This document shows positions 42,397 to 54,379 of a stretch of DNA of 64,000 nucleotides, piece by piece; within the stretch, counting starts at the first letter, position 1, and each line of letters begins with the position of its first letter. Where the stretch lies: NCBI RefSeq assembly GCF_963082655.1, contig NC_081552.1:93099582-93163581 (forward strand), given 5' to 3'. The notes under the pieces were generated by a model that was not told where the DNA came from, ran no database searches, and worked only from the letters and a program-made list of their open reading frames with translations. Origin of the DNA: Stomoxys calcitrans. Lineage: Eukaryota; Arthropoda; Insecta; Diptera; Muscidae. The position numbers and the translations under genes are program-made.

Positions 42397-45300
42397 TTAA
42401 CTGGTCAATTTACTGACAATAATACCAGTAACGATTAGGCCTATTATCACAGCGATGGCTAAAAGAATTAAAATTTTACGGCGATAACTCTGACGATGAT
42501 TTGCGGCTTTCGCCAACTCTTCTCGGGCAAGTTCCACTTCTGCAGCGGTAGTTTCCACAGAGGTTTCAATACGTTCTGAAAGACAGAATAGGATAAAAGC
42601 AAACATAAATATAAAAGTCTATAAAATAATAAAGGCAAAGAATTTTAATTACTCCAAGAATGGCTTAGCTAATGTTAAAGATATAATGATATCATCCCAA
42701 TACCATTCGAAATTTGGAGTAACTATGAAATATTTTATTGTCGATGTTATTTATTTAAATTTTTTAAATTTATAAGAGAGTAGCCTTAATATCTATGTAG
42801 ATAATTTTGTAATTTATGTTTATATGGGCCATCTAATGGCTTCAAATTACATATAATCAATAAATAAAAAAAAATTTACCTCAAATGGCTCTTCGAAGTC
42901 ATTCCAAGAGTATGGTCTCCGGACGTTATCATATACCGATCATCTACTGATCAGTTCTATGCTTCGGAAAACCTTGCTCGTCAAGGGAGCATATGGCAAA
43001 AAACATCAATTGAAAGGCATACTGGCATGACCACAATCCCATGGCAGCCGGTTGTACGTGCCGGATTGATCCGATGGAACCCTTTATCGGCCAGGGCCGC
43101 CTAAGTACGTGTTGGCCCTCTTTTTGTCCTCCGCACGCTTCTGGTCCGTGCTGGGATTGAAAAAAACTTCGGACCCTGGATCTCTCGCCTGCGCCTAGCG
43201 CATATGACATCTACATCGAATGTATGGGATAGCAGTGAAATTCTGTACTGCCGAGATAGAGGTATACAACGTGTACATACCATTTGTATGAGAAGGTGCG
43301 CCAAAAATAAAATCTTTCAAGGTGGAATAATATACAACGTCTAGACAAAACGGTTAAAGCGAGAATTTTGAAATTTTGCATGAAGGTTGCAACTGGATTT
43401 GTACACATGTGTATTAAAAGGTACGAAATGTATCATTTTTCGTACAACTGTTCGAAATGTTCCTTTTTCCGTTCCACTTAACGAATGGAGCAGGAAATCT
43501 GAATTTAGGTATATGGAATGGTATGCAACACTAAAAATTATGTGTGAAAACAGTGGTAATTGGCACAAAAATTTACTATTTGGCGCTAAAACGTGCCAGA
43601 TATGTAAAACGTACTATGTTCACTTTGTTTACGGCATTGTTGTTAAGTTCTGATATGAAGTTGGATAACATAAAATACATATATACAACTTCGACCCTAT
43701 TTTAGGAATAAGTTTTTAAATGTAAAAGATCTGTTTGGCTGACTCATTGGTTTCAAAGACCAGTAATGAAATCGGATTTAAAATTCCAAGGATGAAAATT
43801 TTTACATTTTGTTTCAAAAAAAAGTATAAAATAGTACGAATAAGTACGAAAGCTAGAATAATTAATCTCGGAGCAATTTGAATTCTCGAAATTAAATATA
43901 TCATACTATTATAGAATATAAATTAAACGAAAAGAATATAGATTACTTCATGAAACAACAATTAATAACATTTACTGGCATTTTAAAAGAATTTCTACAG
44001 TTAAACCCGTGTGTCAACTCAATATCTTATTAGTTCCTCAATGACACTAAATCGGATACTGCACATAGAGCTGCAAACGGCTGCTGCAAAATACAACATT
44101 TTTGTTAACTAGAGAACCGAGGCTTTCAAGCAGGCTTTGCTAGATGTTAAAACTATATGAAAATTATGTCAAAAAATGTATATAATTCAAAATTTTGCAT
44201 TATTTCTCATCTTATACTGCCAGTAACCAAGTTACACCACATTTACATGTAGTTCCATGAAAAAAAGCTTTTCTCTACAACTTCCATTTTATAAAATTCA
44301 TTTATGACTTTTTTAACCCTATCCCATGGCAGCCGATGAATTCCTTCATCGGCAAGGGCGGCCGCCTCAGTGTAAAACACACTGCTACAACAACAACACC
44401 ATTTTTTTTACTAAAATATAGGCTTTTTCTGACAACACCTTTTTTCAAAATTTAGTCCGATCTGAACCACACTTCACAGAAATGGGTTGGGGTCTACCAG
44501 AACTCACTGTGCCAAATTTCACGAAATCGAATGAAAAATTACCAATTTGTTGCCTCAAGACTTTAAGTCTGAAGATCGGTCTATATATCGGCTATATATA
44601 ACTAAAATCCGATTTTATGAAATCAGAAGGTCTGGTTTATATACAAAGAATACGAAATCATCAAAAATTGTTTGGAAAATATTTTTATACCCAATATATC
44701 TGCAAAATTGTAAATACCCAGCTTTTGGGTATAAATGGGTAAATAACCGGGTATTTACCCAATTTACCCGGTAAATACCCTTTGGGTATTTACCCTTCGC
44801 CCATCTCTAGTAATGATGCCCAAAATAATGATTTTATACTTCACTCACCCACATCTTCGCTTTGGGCCTGCACCAAAGTACTCATGGTACGCATTATTGA
44901 ATTAACATCTAAAATATCAGCCTCTATTTGTTTAATCTGTCTTTCACGATCCACCAGCAAATCGTGTTCAAATTGCATTTCTTGTTGTTCCACTTGCATT
45001 TGCCGTCGCAACAACATTTGCCTCTCATTGTCATTGGGCTTCTGTTGCTCCTGCATTTGGGCCAATTGGTTTTGCGAATATGTCTGACGCATGGCTACAG
45101 CAATGCGTTTCTGAATTATGGAGTACTTTTCCACCACTGTGCAAAAATCATTATATAGCTTTTCCAATTGCAACTTTTGTTGCTTGTCTCCACGGCGAAC
45201 AATTGCCGTTAGCCGTTGAAAATCAATACTGGTGGCTTCAATGCGAGGATTGGCCTTGGTATGAATATCATGAACCTTATCACGTGTTGATTGTTGATCG

Positions 45301-45539
45301 CGTGGCGTGCCAATAATTTGTAGAATTTTATCCAATTGTTTGTAAGACGAGTTGATGGCTTGTATGTTATGACCAATGTCTTCACTGAGCGACATAAACT
45401 CAGTCGGGCTGAAGCCGGAAAAATTCACATCAGGAATTGATGACGATGAGCCGCCAGAACCGATCATGTTTGCGGTTGTACTTGAAGTGGCGCCATAATC
45501 GCGATGTGACGAAGAAGTATTATTGAGATTTTGAGACAT
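42397..45539 (-). CDS. Syx13: Syntaxin-13-like endosomal Qa-SNARE
   Basis: Two coding exons: 45539-44849 and 42575-42397, separated by a 2,273-bp intron (donor GTGAGT, acceptor TTTCAG, phase 1), giving 289 residues. The start is the ATG at 45539; an in-frame stop lies at 45578-45576 and the codon at 45572 is GTG. Residues about 40-150 form the three-helix regulatory domain (FSPTEFMSLSEDIG, DFQRLTAIVRRGDKQQKLQL). The Qa-SNARE motif runs from about 190 to 255 and is split by the intron right after the zero-layer glutamine (LVQAQSEDV / ERIETSVE). The C-terminal anchor is RRKILILLAIAVIIGLIVTG (residues about 262-285) with a short luminal tail. The tail matches the Syx13 C-terminus I know from Drosophila better than avalanche/Syx7. 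It mediates fusion at endosomes. It is the only clear host gene here. Confidence 0.9.
42576..44848 (-). other. Syx13 intron filled with repeats
   Basis: Holds two pieces of a GGCAGCCG ... ATCGGC(C/A)AGGGC(C)GCC repeat (about 43040-43105 and 44325-44400) and a GTACGAAA-containing block (43400-43470). A repeat at 44440-44815 is shared with 54590-54990 (CGATCT, CAGAACTCACTGTGCCAAAT, TATACAAAGAATACGAAATC, and a GGGTAAATA/TATTTACCC palindrome cluster at about 44715-44800). No gene of its own. Confidence 0.7.
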
Positions 45540-46870
45540 TTCAGCGTTCAGAGAATTAAATCTCTCCGACACACCTTATAATCTCAAATTAATTAATTTG
45601 TGTTGTTTATAATCAATCGATGGTAAATCACAACTTAAGTATCTGAACCATGTATGGGCAACAACTGCAAAAAAGAAAAAAAAAAAGAAATGAACAAATG
45701 AGAGTAAAAACAAAAAAACGGTTAATCTATGCTTATTTATTTGTTTCTATGGAAGCAATATTTTAATAGAAGAAACACACAGATAAGAATAAAACCTTCA
45801 TTGTGTATGAGAAAGGCATTTAAACAATAGGTAAGACACATATTCTAAATGTTGGGAAGTTTTGCAGCAGTTTTTATCCAGCAATCGTTCTCTTTTTCCT
45901 GCAGGTAAATGGACATTTTGCCTCTGTGGGCTTTCAGCATGACATATGCCAATTTCATAGGACGTTGAATAAGTGTCAAAAAATGAGCTACAAAGGCGGG
46001 AGCCTCAGCTGTCATGTGGATATGAGAAAAGCGATGGTAATGAACAAGAATGTCTAACCAACATTCGAAACGGAACGTATATCAATGCTATGTCTATGTC
46101 CAAGGATCTGTTGATTAGGCAATTTCTTTTCAGTAACTTTTCAACAGTCAAATCTTTCCGCTTAACATAATTCTCATGGTAAGTTCGTAAGGTAAGTTCG
46201 ACTCCACCTTGGAGCAAAAACAAATAAAGTAATCATATACAGCAAAGGCCTGCGCAAGACTATTCATTTCTGCTTTCAAGACGCACTAACAATCACAGAG
46301 TATTTCAAGAACTGAACTCTTCGTTTAAAAATACAACATTGTATGAGACAATTGAGAACTGAGTAAAACTGATAAACAAGACACCAAGTAACGAGAAGAG
46401 TGTATGCATAAAATGAGCCCTTCAGCAAAAAGAAAGATTGATTCGCATTTCAGTAAGTGCACGTTGTACAATGCATGTATTCGGTTACATTTTGCTTCAG
46501 ATAAACTACTATTTTTCTTGTCGTCTGCTTCCGCAACGTGGATGATTTGGCATGGGTTAACACACACACAAACAAACAGTTTGCAAATGATTTGTGTGAT
46601 CAGTTCATATTTTGAAAATGACAGCGTGACGCTTTCATATACAGCGAGTAATTTCTCATAACTCACTGTAGTGACTATGTATTCGAGATAAAAATACTCC
46701 CAAGTACTGAATGGTGGATGTTTTTCAAGATTATCTACTCAACTGCAACTTGGTCGTTTTACTCTATCTTCAGTAGTCTTGAAATATAAAATCATGTGGG
46801 TTTAGTGTTCATGAGTTCAGCAAAAACAGTCACCAATGAATGGTTTTGTGCAGAGCTTCGATATACATGA
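45540..46870. other. region upstream of Syx13
   Basis: Contains the Syx13 5' untranslated region and presumably its promoter, for which no TATA box or other element could be fixed. 45660-45705 is A-rich. A CACACACAC run lies near 46560. No other gene recognised. Confidence 0.4.
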
Positions 46871-47135
46871 CCAGCCTTTAACAGGCTAACATAAATAATA
46901 GTAAAATCTCCGGATGTGCTATACAAAACAAAACAAGTAAACTGTCACGGCCGGTTGGTGTCACTGTATTGACAGGGAACAACAACCCCCATTCCCGTAA
47001 TGGAGCTGTAAGACTCTGTCAGAGAACATTGGAATTGAAGTTGCCAGTCAATATTATGTGATCATATGGCAAAATTTTTCTCCCGTAAACCACCAATAAA
47101 TTGAGAACACTCGATTCTACTGTATGAGTTATATA
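46870..47135 (-). pseudogene. non-LTR endonuclease remnant
   Basis: The minus strand reads LLVVYGRKILPYDHIILTGN and then FNSNVL, followed by LTAPLREWGLL and VNTVTPTGRDS. This resembles the G(D/N)FN...PT region of apurinic-like endonucleases in non-LTR elements. Stops interrupt it, and GNFN replaces the usual GDFN. Confidence 0.4.
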
Positions 47136-47154
47136 TACTACTTCTTCATAATTT

Positions 47155-48310
47155 TTTAAACCTACCACCATAGGATGTGGGGTATAGTAATCTATCCATT
47201 CCGTTTGTAACACCTCGAAATATTGACCTGGGATAAAGTATGTACATATAATCTTGATCGTCTTGAAATTCTGAGTCGATCTAGTCATGTTTGTCCGTCC
47301 TTCCGTCTGTCGAAATCACAATAGCGTTCGAACGAATAAAGTGTACGCTTGAAATTTTGCCCAGACACTTCTTATCGATGGGATTGCAAATGGACCATAT
47401 CGGTTCAGATTTGGATGTAGCGCCCAAATAAATCGATCCCCAATTTTGATGTATTGCGCTCCTAGAGACCTCAATCTTCATCCCATTCGGCACAAGGACT
47501 TGGGTTCAGACTTCCAACATCAGTGCCGAGTATCCGAATCGGTCTATAAACTAAAATAGCCGCCATACAAACCTATCCTCGGCTTTGACTTCTTGAGTCC
47601 CTAAAAGTCTCAGTTAGCGTCCGATTTGGCAGAAACTTGACACAAGGATTTCTGTTCTGACTTCCGACATTATTGCCGAGTATGATACGAATCGGTCAAT
47701 AAACTAGTATATCGCCCATATAAACCGATCCCCGGATTTGACTTATTGAGCCTTTAGAAGCCTCAATTCTCTATCATTTGGCTTACATTTGGTGCAAAGA
47801 CTTCCAACATCTATTCCAAGCATGATCAATAAACTAGTATATCGCCCATATAAACCGATCCACGGATTTGACTTATTGAGCCTTTAGAAGCCTCAATTCT
47901 CTATCATTTGGCTTATATTTGGTGCAAAGACTTCCAACATTTATTCCAAGCATGATCCGAATCGGTATCTATACTGGTATAGCCCCCATATAAACCGATC
48001 CCAGTCTAGACTTCTTGAGCTCCTGGTGAACATTAACACCAGATTTGACTGAAATTTGACACAACGGCTTCTGCTTTGACTTCCAACGTCCGTTCCAAGT
48101 ATGATCCGAATCGATCTATATACTAATATAGGTCTTTAAATATCGATTTCCCGATATGACTACTTGAGACCATAGGAGCTGCAACCAATTCGCGATTTGA
48201 ATGTTGTAAAATAAATCAAATACGAACTGAGTTAATAAAGGCAATTTTTATCGGAATCCATGGTGGTGGGTAACCAATATCGGCCCGGCCGAACTGAGCA
48301 CGTCTTTACT
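47155..48310 (+). repeat. modular muscoid repeat, diverged copy
   Basis: Opens ACCTACCACCATAGGATGTG and closes with CGGCCCGGCCGAACTGAGCA and TTTACTTATT. The core has about seven degenerate units with the TATAAACCGATCC block, two of which (about 47680-47820 and 47825-47950) are nearly identical and so duplicated recently. Confidence 0.7.
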
Positions 48311-48625
48311 TATTTTATGTAATGACTAGCATTTTTGTACTATTTTGCAATTTTTGGTACCAAAATTTACGAATTTTGAATGGACCATTTAGTCACCCAT
48401 TATATATTTTTTAGTTGTACCTACATACCAAATTTCAGACCTCTAGCTCCATCTATGAAGAAAGTACTCAATGGTAACAATTTCGGGACCAAAATGTGCG
48501 AATGGTGAATAGATCATTTAGCCAACCATCATATATTTCTTAGTTGTACCTACATGCCAAATTTCAGACCTCTAGCTTCATCTGAACAGAAAGTACAATT
48601 TGTACCAAAATAAACGAATTTTTAA
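48311..48625 (+). repeat. tandem repeat family Z, two to three units
   Basis: Units of about 115-130 bp: TTGGTACCAAAAT, ACGAAT, GATCATTTAG, CCATCATATATTT, TTAGTTGTACCTACATGCCA, AATTTCAGACCTCTAGCT, CATCTG and AAGAAAGTAC. The same family fills 49280-50505. Confidence 0.65.
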
Positions 48626-48627
48626 TA

Positions 48628-48863
48628 TTGGGTTGCCTAAAAAGTAATTGCGGATTTTTTAAAAGAAAGTAAATGCATTTTTAATAAAACTTAGAATGAA
48701 CTTTAATCAAATATACTTTTTTACACATTTTTTCTAAAGCAAGCTAAAAGTAACAGCTGATAACTGACGAAAGAAAGAATGCAATTACAGAGTCACAAGC
48801 TGTGAAAAAATTTGTCAACGCCGACTATATGAAAAATCCGCAATTAGTTTTTGGGCAACCCAA
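48628..48863. mobile_element. mariner-derived MITE, copy 3
   Basis: 236 bp with the same inverted repeats as the copies at 33333 and 37513 and TA on both sides. Its left flank is family Z and its right flank is the modular muscoid repeat (TAGCTGCCATATAAACCGAT), so it sits at a junction between unrelated repeats. Confidence 0.8.
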
Positions 48864-49275
48864 TAGCTGCCATATAAACCGATCTGCAATCTTGACTTCT
48901 TAAACCTCTAGAGGTCGCAATTATTATCCGATTTGCCTGAAATTTTGTACGACGGACCGTCAACATGCGTGTTTATTATGGTCTGAATCGATCTATAGCC
49001 TGTTACAGCTCCAATATAAACCGATCTCTTTGTTTTACTTCTTGAGCCCCCAAAAAGGTGCAATTCTTATTCGAATTCAAGTCTCTAACATATATTTTGA
49101 TTATGGTTCGAATCGGACCATAACTTGATATCGCTTTAATAGCAGAGCAAATCATTTCTTTGATCGTTTTTTGCCTAAGAAGAGATGCCGGGAAAAGAAC
49201 TCAACAAATACGATCCATGGTGGAGGGTATAGAAGAGTCCGCCCGGCCGAACTTAGCACGCTTTTACTTGTTAGT
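48864..49275 (+). repeat. modular muscoid repeat, 3' part
   Basis: Begins inside a core unit (AGCTGCCATATAAACCGATC) and keeps the full 3' end: GAAGAGATGCCGGGAAAAGA, GGTGGAGGGTATAGAAGA, CGCCCGGCCGAACTTAGCA and TTTACTTGTT. Confidence 0.75.
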
Positions 49276-50504
49276 CCTTTTTTAGTTCTTAAATGTACAC
49301 ATTTTCAAAAACTTTTATAGTCTCCCAATAATGGTTGCCATAGGGTACCTATGTTTCAAAATTCAGAGCATTAGAGTAATTTACAAAGAAAGTACCAATT
49401 GCGTTACTAAACGTACTAATCCTCCTACTTCGGGTATGATTTTCCAATTTTCTTTCAACCAAACCTAATTTTTTCTAGACGCTCCTTAATTTGAGCCCAA
49501 AAACGTAATTCTAATTCGCGTTCTGTTCGCACGGGGCAAATATGTACCATTTCGTACTTTTTATTATCTAAACGTACGAATATCACCAAATCCCGCCCAG
49601 AAATTCGGGTAAAAAGAGTATCAAATAATATCAAGAATAATAATACATCGGAAAAATTATTATGTCACTCAATATATATTGTCAAGGTATAAATGAATCC
49701 CACTTTTGAGCGCTTAAGTTCTATTTGTAAAGTGACATTTTGTAAGTTTTAGTACCTAAATGTACGATTGAAAAAAAACATCTTCTGGTCGCCCAAAATT
49801 TATAGTCAAGGTGAAGCTGTTTCCCAATTTTGAGAACTTAATATCACTCTGTAAAGAAAGTATAATTTTGTATGTTTTAGTACCTAAATGAACGAATTAA
49901 AAAAGATTCTTCTAGTCGTCCAATAGTTTCTGTCAAGGTGTACCCGTATCCGAATTTTGAGTGCTTTAGCTCAACTCGTAAAGAATGTAACATTCTATTC
50001 GTTTTAGTACCTAAATATACGAATAAAAATATCTTCTAGTTGTCCAATATATTGTTTCAAGGCACCAATTACACCACAATTAGTACGTTTTTTTCCACAT
50101 GTCGTTTTTTTCAAGACTGCGATAATGTTAGTCAAATTGCTTAATTTTAGCTGTCCGCGTTGGCTGTAGGCGAATATAAGCTATTTCGTACTATTTTGCA
50201 CTTTTTGGTACCAAATATATATATATTGCCTTCTTATATATACATGCACAATTTCAGACGTCTAGCTCCATCTATAAAGAAAGTACCAAAAGGTACCAAA
50301 ATGTTGAAGTTGTGAACAGATTATTTAGTCATCCATCATACCTGCATGCTAAATTTGTGACCTCTAGCTCCATCTGTAAAGAAAGTACCAAGTGGTACTA
50401 ATATTGGTGCATAAATATACGCATTGTAAAAAGATCATTGTCACCCACCATATTTTTTCTAGTTGTACCTGAATGCCAAATTTCAGACCTCTAGCTCATG
50501 CTTC
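49276..50504 (+). repeat. tandem repeat family Z, long diverged array
   Basis: Repeated phrases: AAAGAAAGTACCAA, CTAAATGTACGA or a near form, TTTTAGTACCTAAAT, TCTAGTTGTACC or TCTAGTCGTCC, and AATTTCAGACCTCTAGCTCC. Unit length is roughly 110-130 bp with heavy divergence. No gene is present. Confidence 0.6.
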
Positions 50505-51960
50505 ATGTCTGGTATTGTGTCCCACCTAAGTGATCATCATCTTCTCCCCATGCCCTACACATGCCATCACTTCCCGCACCGATTTAACATAAGTGAGCTC
50601 GTAGTCCTATGTGTCCCGTTATACCAATAGCTATACTGACCTCTTTCTTACTTCCTTTCAGTAATAGCCTTGTTTTCTCGTGATCTGGATCTCCCCATAG
50701 GATTTTCGCCATCATACCGACCGTTTCGCTGTTCCACATGGTTACATGCGAATTCGTCGCCCACGCCCTTAACTCGGACTTTGTCGGCCCGAAAGTCTTC
50801 GGGTTAACCAAGTTTATTGACGGCAGTCCTCTTCACCGCCCAATCGTCTGCCCTTTCATTCCCGCATACCGATGCGGATTTTGCCTTCCTCAGAGAAGCC
50901 GTTAATCTCCTTCATACTTTTCCAGACTATTCGTAACCTTACCGTTCTGGTTGTTATTGCCCCTATGGAAATTTTACTGTCCGTAACGATGGTCATACTC
51001 GACGTCCTCGCGTTAGTACCACACCACCTCACACATTCCGTGATCACCCGGATCTCCGCCTGCAGGACCGTATTATGGTCAGGCAACCTAAAACAGATCT
51101 CAGTCCCTGGGTTCTCAATGTAGACCCCCAGGCCCACTTTGTCCTCTAACTTTGACCCATCCGTGTAACTCATCTTCCAGATGGCAATACTAGGGTTTCG
51201 TCAATCCAAGACTGTGACGATTGCACAGTCAGTGCCTCTCACTCGACTTCAAGGTTCATCTCAGGTATCCATTCGGAAACCTCTTCCCTTCCTTACAGGT
51301 TTCCTACCGTCGTACAGTCAGTGCCTCGTACTCGACTTCAAGGTTCATCTCAGGTATCCGTTCGGAAACCTCTTCCCTTCCTTACAGTTTTCCTATCGTC
51401 GCCTCGATTATACCGCGATGGTATGAGCTGCTCCCATCCTCAATCCATTCTCCCATCGCTTTAAGTCTCATAACCGCAGTGGCTGCCTCACACTTAATCT
51501 GTAAGTCAATGGGTCCGATATCTAGAATAATCTCCAGTACCCTAGTGGGCGTGGTCTTCATCGTTCCGCCTATGCCAAGACAACATGTTCTCTGAACCTG
51601 TTGAATGGTCCTTATATTGTACTTTTTTCCATAGCAGTCCACCAAACTACAATACTGAGGCGTAAGTAAATATTGGCCATATCACGCTCCTATAGAGCGG
51701 CCTCGGATGCAGGCCGCATTTCGAGCCTACGAGCCTTCTCAGTACGCTCCTGAATGTGACACTTCCAAGTTTCCTTGGATGATCACACCTAAGTACTTGA
51801 TTTTGTCAGAAATCGAAATTGTTTCGTTCAGGAAACGTATTGCGTTAAATTAGCTCACATTTGTCTTCCTCGTGAACAGGCATATTTCAGTTTTCTCTGG
51901 GTTAACATTGAGACATCTGGGTCAAGCCGGATCATATGCTATATGCAAGACCCTTTCGGC
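50505..51960 (-). pseudogene. non-LTR retrotransposon 3' half (RT end, RNase H), decayed
   Basis: Minus strand, in order: RT C-terminal region at about 51870-51400 (ISDKIKYLGVI, QVQRTCCLGIGGTMKTTPTR, PIDLQIKCEAATAVMRLKAM), RNase H at 51173-50856 (YTDGSKLEDKVGLGVYIENP, LQAEIRVITECVRW, IVTDSKISIGAI), then RAWATNSHVTMWNSETVG and a degenerate C-terminal zinc region. YTDGS, the E of AEI and the D of TDSK keep three RNase H acidic residues. Frameshifts and stops show decay. An RNase H downstream of RT places it in the I/LOA/R1 group of non-LTR elements; the exact clade is uncertain. Related pieces are at 56040-57080 and 60540-61440. Confidence 0.75.
51225..51402. repeat. 89-bp tandem duplication inside the non-LTR relic
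   Basis: ACAGTCAGTGCCTC, CTCGACTTCAAGGTTCATCT, CGGAAACCTCTTCCCTTCCT and TTTCCTA occur at 51225-51313 and again at 51314-51402. Some differences in the second unit show it is not brand new. Confidence 0.8.
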
Positions 51961-52002
51961 CCTTAGAAGTACGAAAACATACACTAATCATCGAAAATCG
52001 CT

Positions 52003-52820
52003 TTATATTTTTTTTAAATATTCGCCACACTTTTGCATGCGTTTAAACCAATTGTCGAAGCACTTTTGCCACTCTGATTGAGGTATCTCCAAAACATGCA
52101 TTCTGAACGCATCAACCGCTTCTTCAGGTGTCGAAAAACGTTGACTTCTCACTTTATTTTTTACGTACGAGAATAAAAAGTGTCATTCGGTGCCAAGTTA
52201 GGACTATACGGTGGATGACTCATCAAATCGACGTTTTGAGTGCTAAAAACTTCAGTTGGTTCGTATTTTTGGAGCATTTCTTTCGACCAATCGACACGAG
52301 CCTTTTTTGAGCACAACAAGAACAACATTTGAGAAAAAATTGTTTTGACGGTCAAATGTTCATGCAATATTGATTGTATGCTGGTCCCACTAATGCCAAA
52401 GGTTGTCTCAATCTAACGATAGGTCACTTGATGATCTTGCAATATCAGTTGGCGCACAGCATCAATGGTTTTTGGAACAATAACTGATTTTGGTCGACCT
52501 TCACGAAATTCGTCTTGAAGTAAACTACGACCTCGGTTGAATTCACCATACCATCGAGCTGCATTGCCAAATATTGGATTAGGTTCATCGATGCACTGTT
52601 GTTGAGTTAATCCACGCCGAAAGTTGTAAAAAAAATCGCACGAAAATGCTCCCGATTCGATTCCATTCTTTTGGGCGAGATTCATCTTTTAAGTTACTGT
52701 AAACAACATAAAACGTTCTGAGTACGCATAACCTCAAAAAAGTCGAGCTTACCGATAAATCTGTCGGTTGGCAGATTGCAACACAAGCATTGTTTAATCC
52801 CGAAATATAAAAGGCAACCT
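52003..52820 (-). pseudogene. mariner transposase with internal deletion
   Basis: Frame starts at 52685 (MNLAQKNGIE) and shows the helix-turn-helix region (GLTQQQCIDEPNPIFGNAAR, WYGEFNRGRSLLQDEFREGR, VVPKTIDAVRQL-like) and SILHEHLTVK. It reaches KKARVDWSKEMLQKYEP and then jumps directly to STQNVDLMSHPPYSPNLAPN, the block before the third catalytic Asp. The stretch carrying the first two Asp residues is missing. Frameshifts follow before the C-terminal FDNWFKRMQKC and the stop at 52003. Upstream, 52690-52820 looks like the mariner 5' untranslated region. This copy cannot be catalytic. Not the source of the nearby MITE as judged by its different 5' end. Confidence 0.85.
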
Positions 52821-54280
52821 AGTATATAATAGAAACTAAACATATATTTAGCTCATTCGCACATCTTCGCTTACATATGTGTGAAAGAGGACCCAACAGA
52901 ACGCTAAAATAGATACTCACAATTTGTATTATTAAATAAAAATTTAATTCGGACAATTAAAAATATGTTCAACTTTCTTTACCAATTACTTGCTATGATA
53001 AAAAAAAATCGGATTTCAATGTCAAAAATAATTAAAGCAATTAACAACTTGTTTGAAAAGTTCTGTATAAGTCAACACCAATTAAACATGGTAATCGGTC
53101 AAATTTAGGTCTATTTTTTGTGTGCTTTTCCTTTATTATTTTCATGTAACGTCTTATTTGAATATTGTGCTTAAGATTTTTTTTTAATTTTTTATTCTAA
53201 TTGTATATTTCTAGTATTTCTTCACAAATTAAAAAAAAAAAGATAATATTTAGTACACTCATCACTAAACACATATTTTACATTTAACGCTGTTTTTGGT
53301 TTAAATGCAGTTTGCATATTCTTCTTTATAAATACATATATCAAACGCATTCTTACGTATACCGACACTAGAGGTGTTCACGTTTGGCGTGAGTAGTCGT
53401 GTCACGCTTCAATCACGTGATTCGTGTGTGAGATCCAAATCAATTCACGTGCGATTTTGTTTCCATACCAAAAAATGTTTTTTTTTTTATCCGCACTTAT
53501 TGTTTCTATATTAAATTTTATTTTTTCGGGAATAAATAAAAAACTAACTATTAAAACCAATAAAACAAATAAAAATTATGCCGTCAATGATAGCAGAGTT
53601 CTACTTTTTCGCTTAATCTTCTACTACTCCCCATCGTTCGCAAAAAAAAATATTTTTCCTCCGCCCTCCTTTTTTTTGAAACCTAATTATTTAACTCTGT
53701 TGAATGCATGCCTATGAAGCTCTATTATTCAGTACATACGAGTATAGTAATTGCACTTTGTTTTATTTATACATGTGTACGAACAAACATGCATGTGTAT
53801 TTTTGACTCAGATAATCAAATATGAATCATTACCCTCAATTTCCAAATTAGCTTTGTTTTCCGCGTGGAAAAAAGGCACATTAATATTTCTTTAAAATCA
53901 TTCGATTCTTAGTAGAACCTTTGACTGTTCCAAATACAATAAACCACAAGACTGCGTGAATTAAAACAGTTGCTTTGTTGAGATTACAAATGGGACTGTG
54001 GAAGCAAAAAACAAAAGTAACTTAGAATAGTTGCTTGTTACGAGTATAGAATTTTATGCTTCAGTAGTAGTATGAACAACAACAAAATATAAATAATAAA
54101 ATATGTACTTTTCTAAGATCGTTTTTTGTTGTTTAATGAGCCTATCCATCTGCATATACATGTTTACTAAAGTAAAGTTTACAAGTAATACAAATATAGG
54201 GGTTCCTAAGTAAAACTCTGGAAAATACACTTTAAATATTGTTGAATACAAAAAAAAAATGTTGAAATGTCATTTCCACG
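52821..54280. other. AT-rich intergenic region, possible third Tourist-like MITE copy
   Basis: About 53470-53680 in reverse complement shows GTTTTATTGGTT, AATAAGTGCGGATAAA and AAAAGTAG in the order of the MITEs at 5372 and 8626, but ends are unclear. 53370-53460 is rich in CACGTGA-like words. No gene recognised elsewhere. Confidence 0.4.
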
Positions 54281-54284
54281 AAAA

Positions 54285-54350
54285 GCACCCCAGCAGCCGA
54301 GTAGATTGGAATGCTAGTGCAGGGGTCGCAAGTTCGATTAGCACCAAAAG
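54285..54350 (+). repeat. tRNA-like segment (possible SINE head)
   Basis: CCCAGCAGCCGAGTAGATTG followed by GGGTCGCAAGTTCGATTAGC. Box A-like and box B-like (GTTCGATTA) words at tRNA spacing. No cloverleaf is formed, so only a degenerate Pol III head is suggested. Confidence 0.35.
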
Positions 54351-54379
54351 CTTTGGTCTGCCGTCACAATGAACAAAAA

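Noticed and set aside
44849..45572. Start of syntaxin at 45572
   Set aside because: That codon is GTG with an in-frame stop just upstream; the ATG at 45539 is the first proper start.
52003..52820. This mariner as source of the TTGGGTTGCC MITEs
   Set aside because: Its 5' flank reads TACTAGGTTGCCTTTTATAT, differing from the MITE ends after the shared GGTTGCC word; relation unproved.
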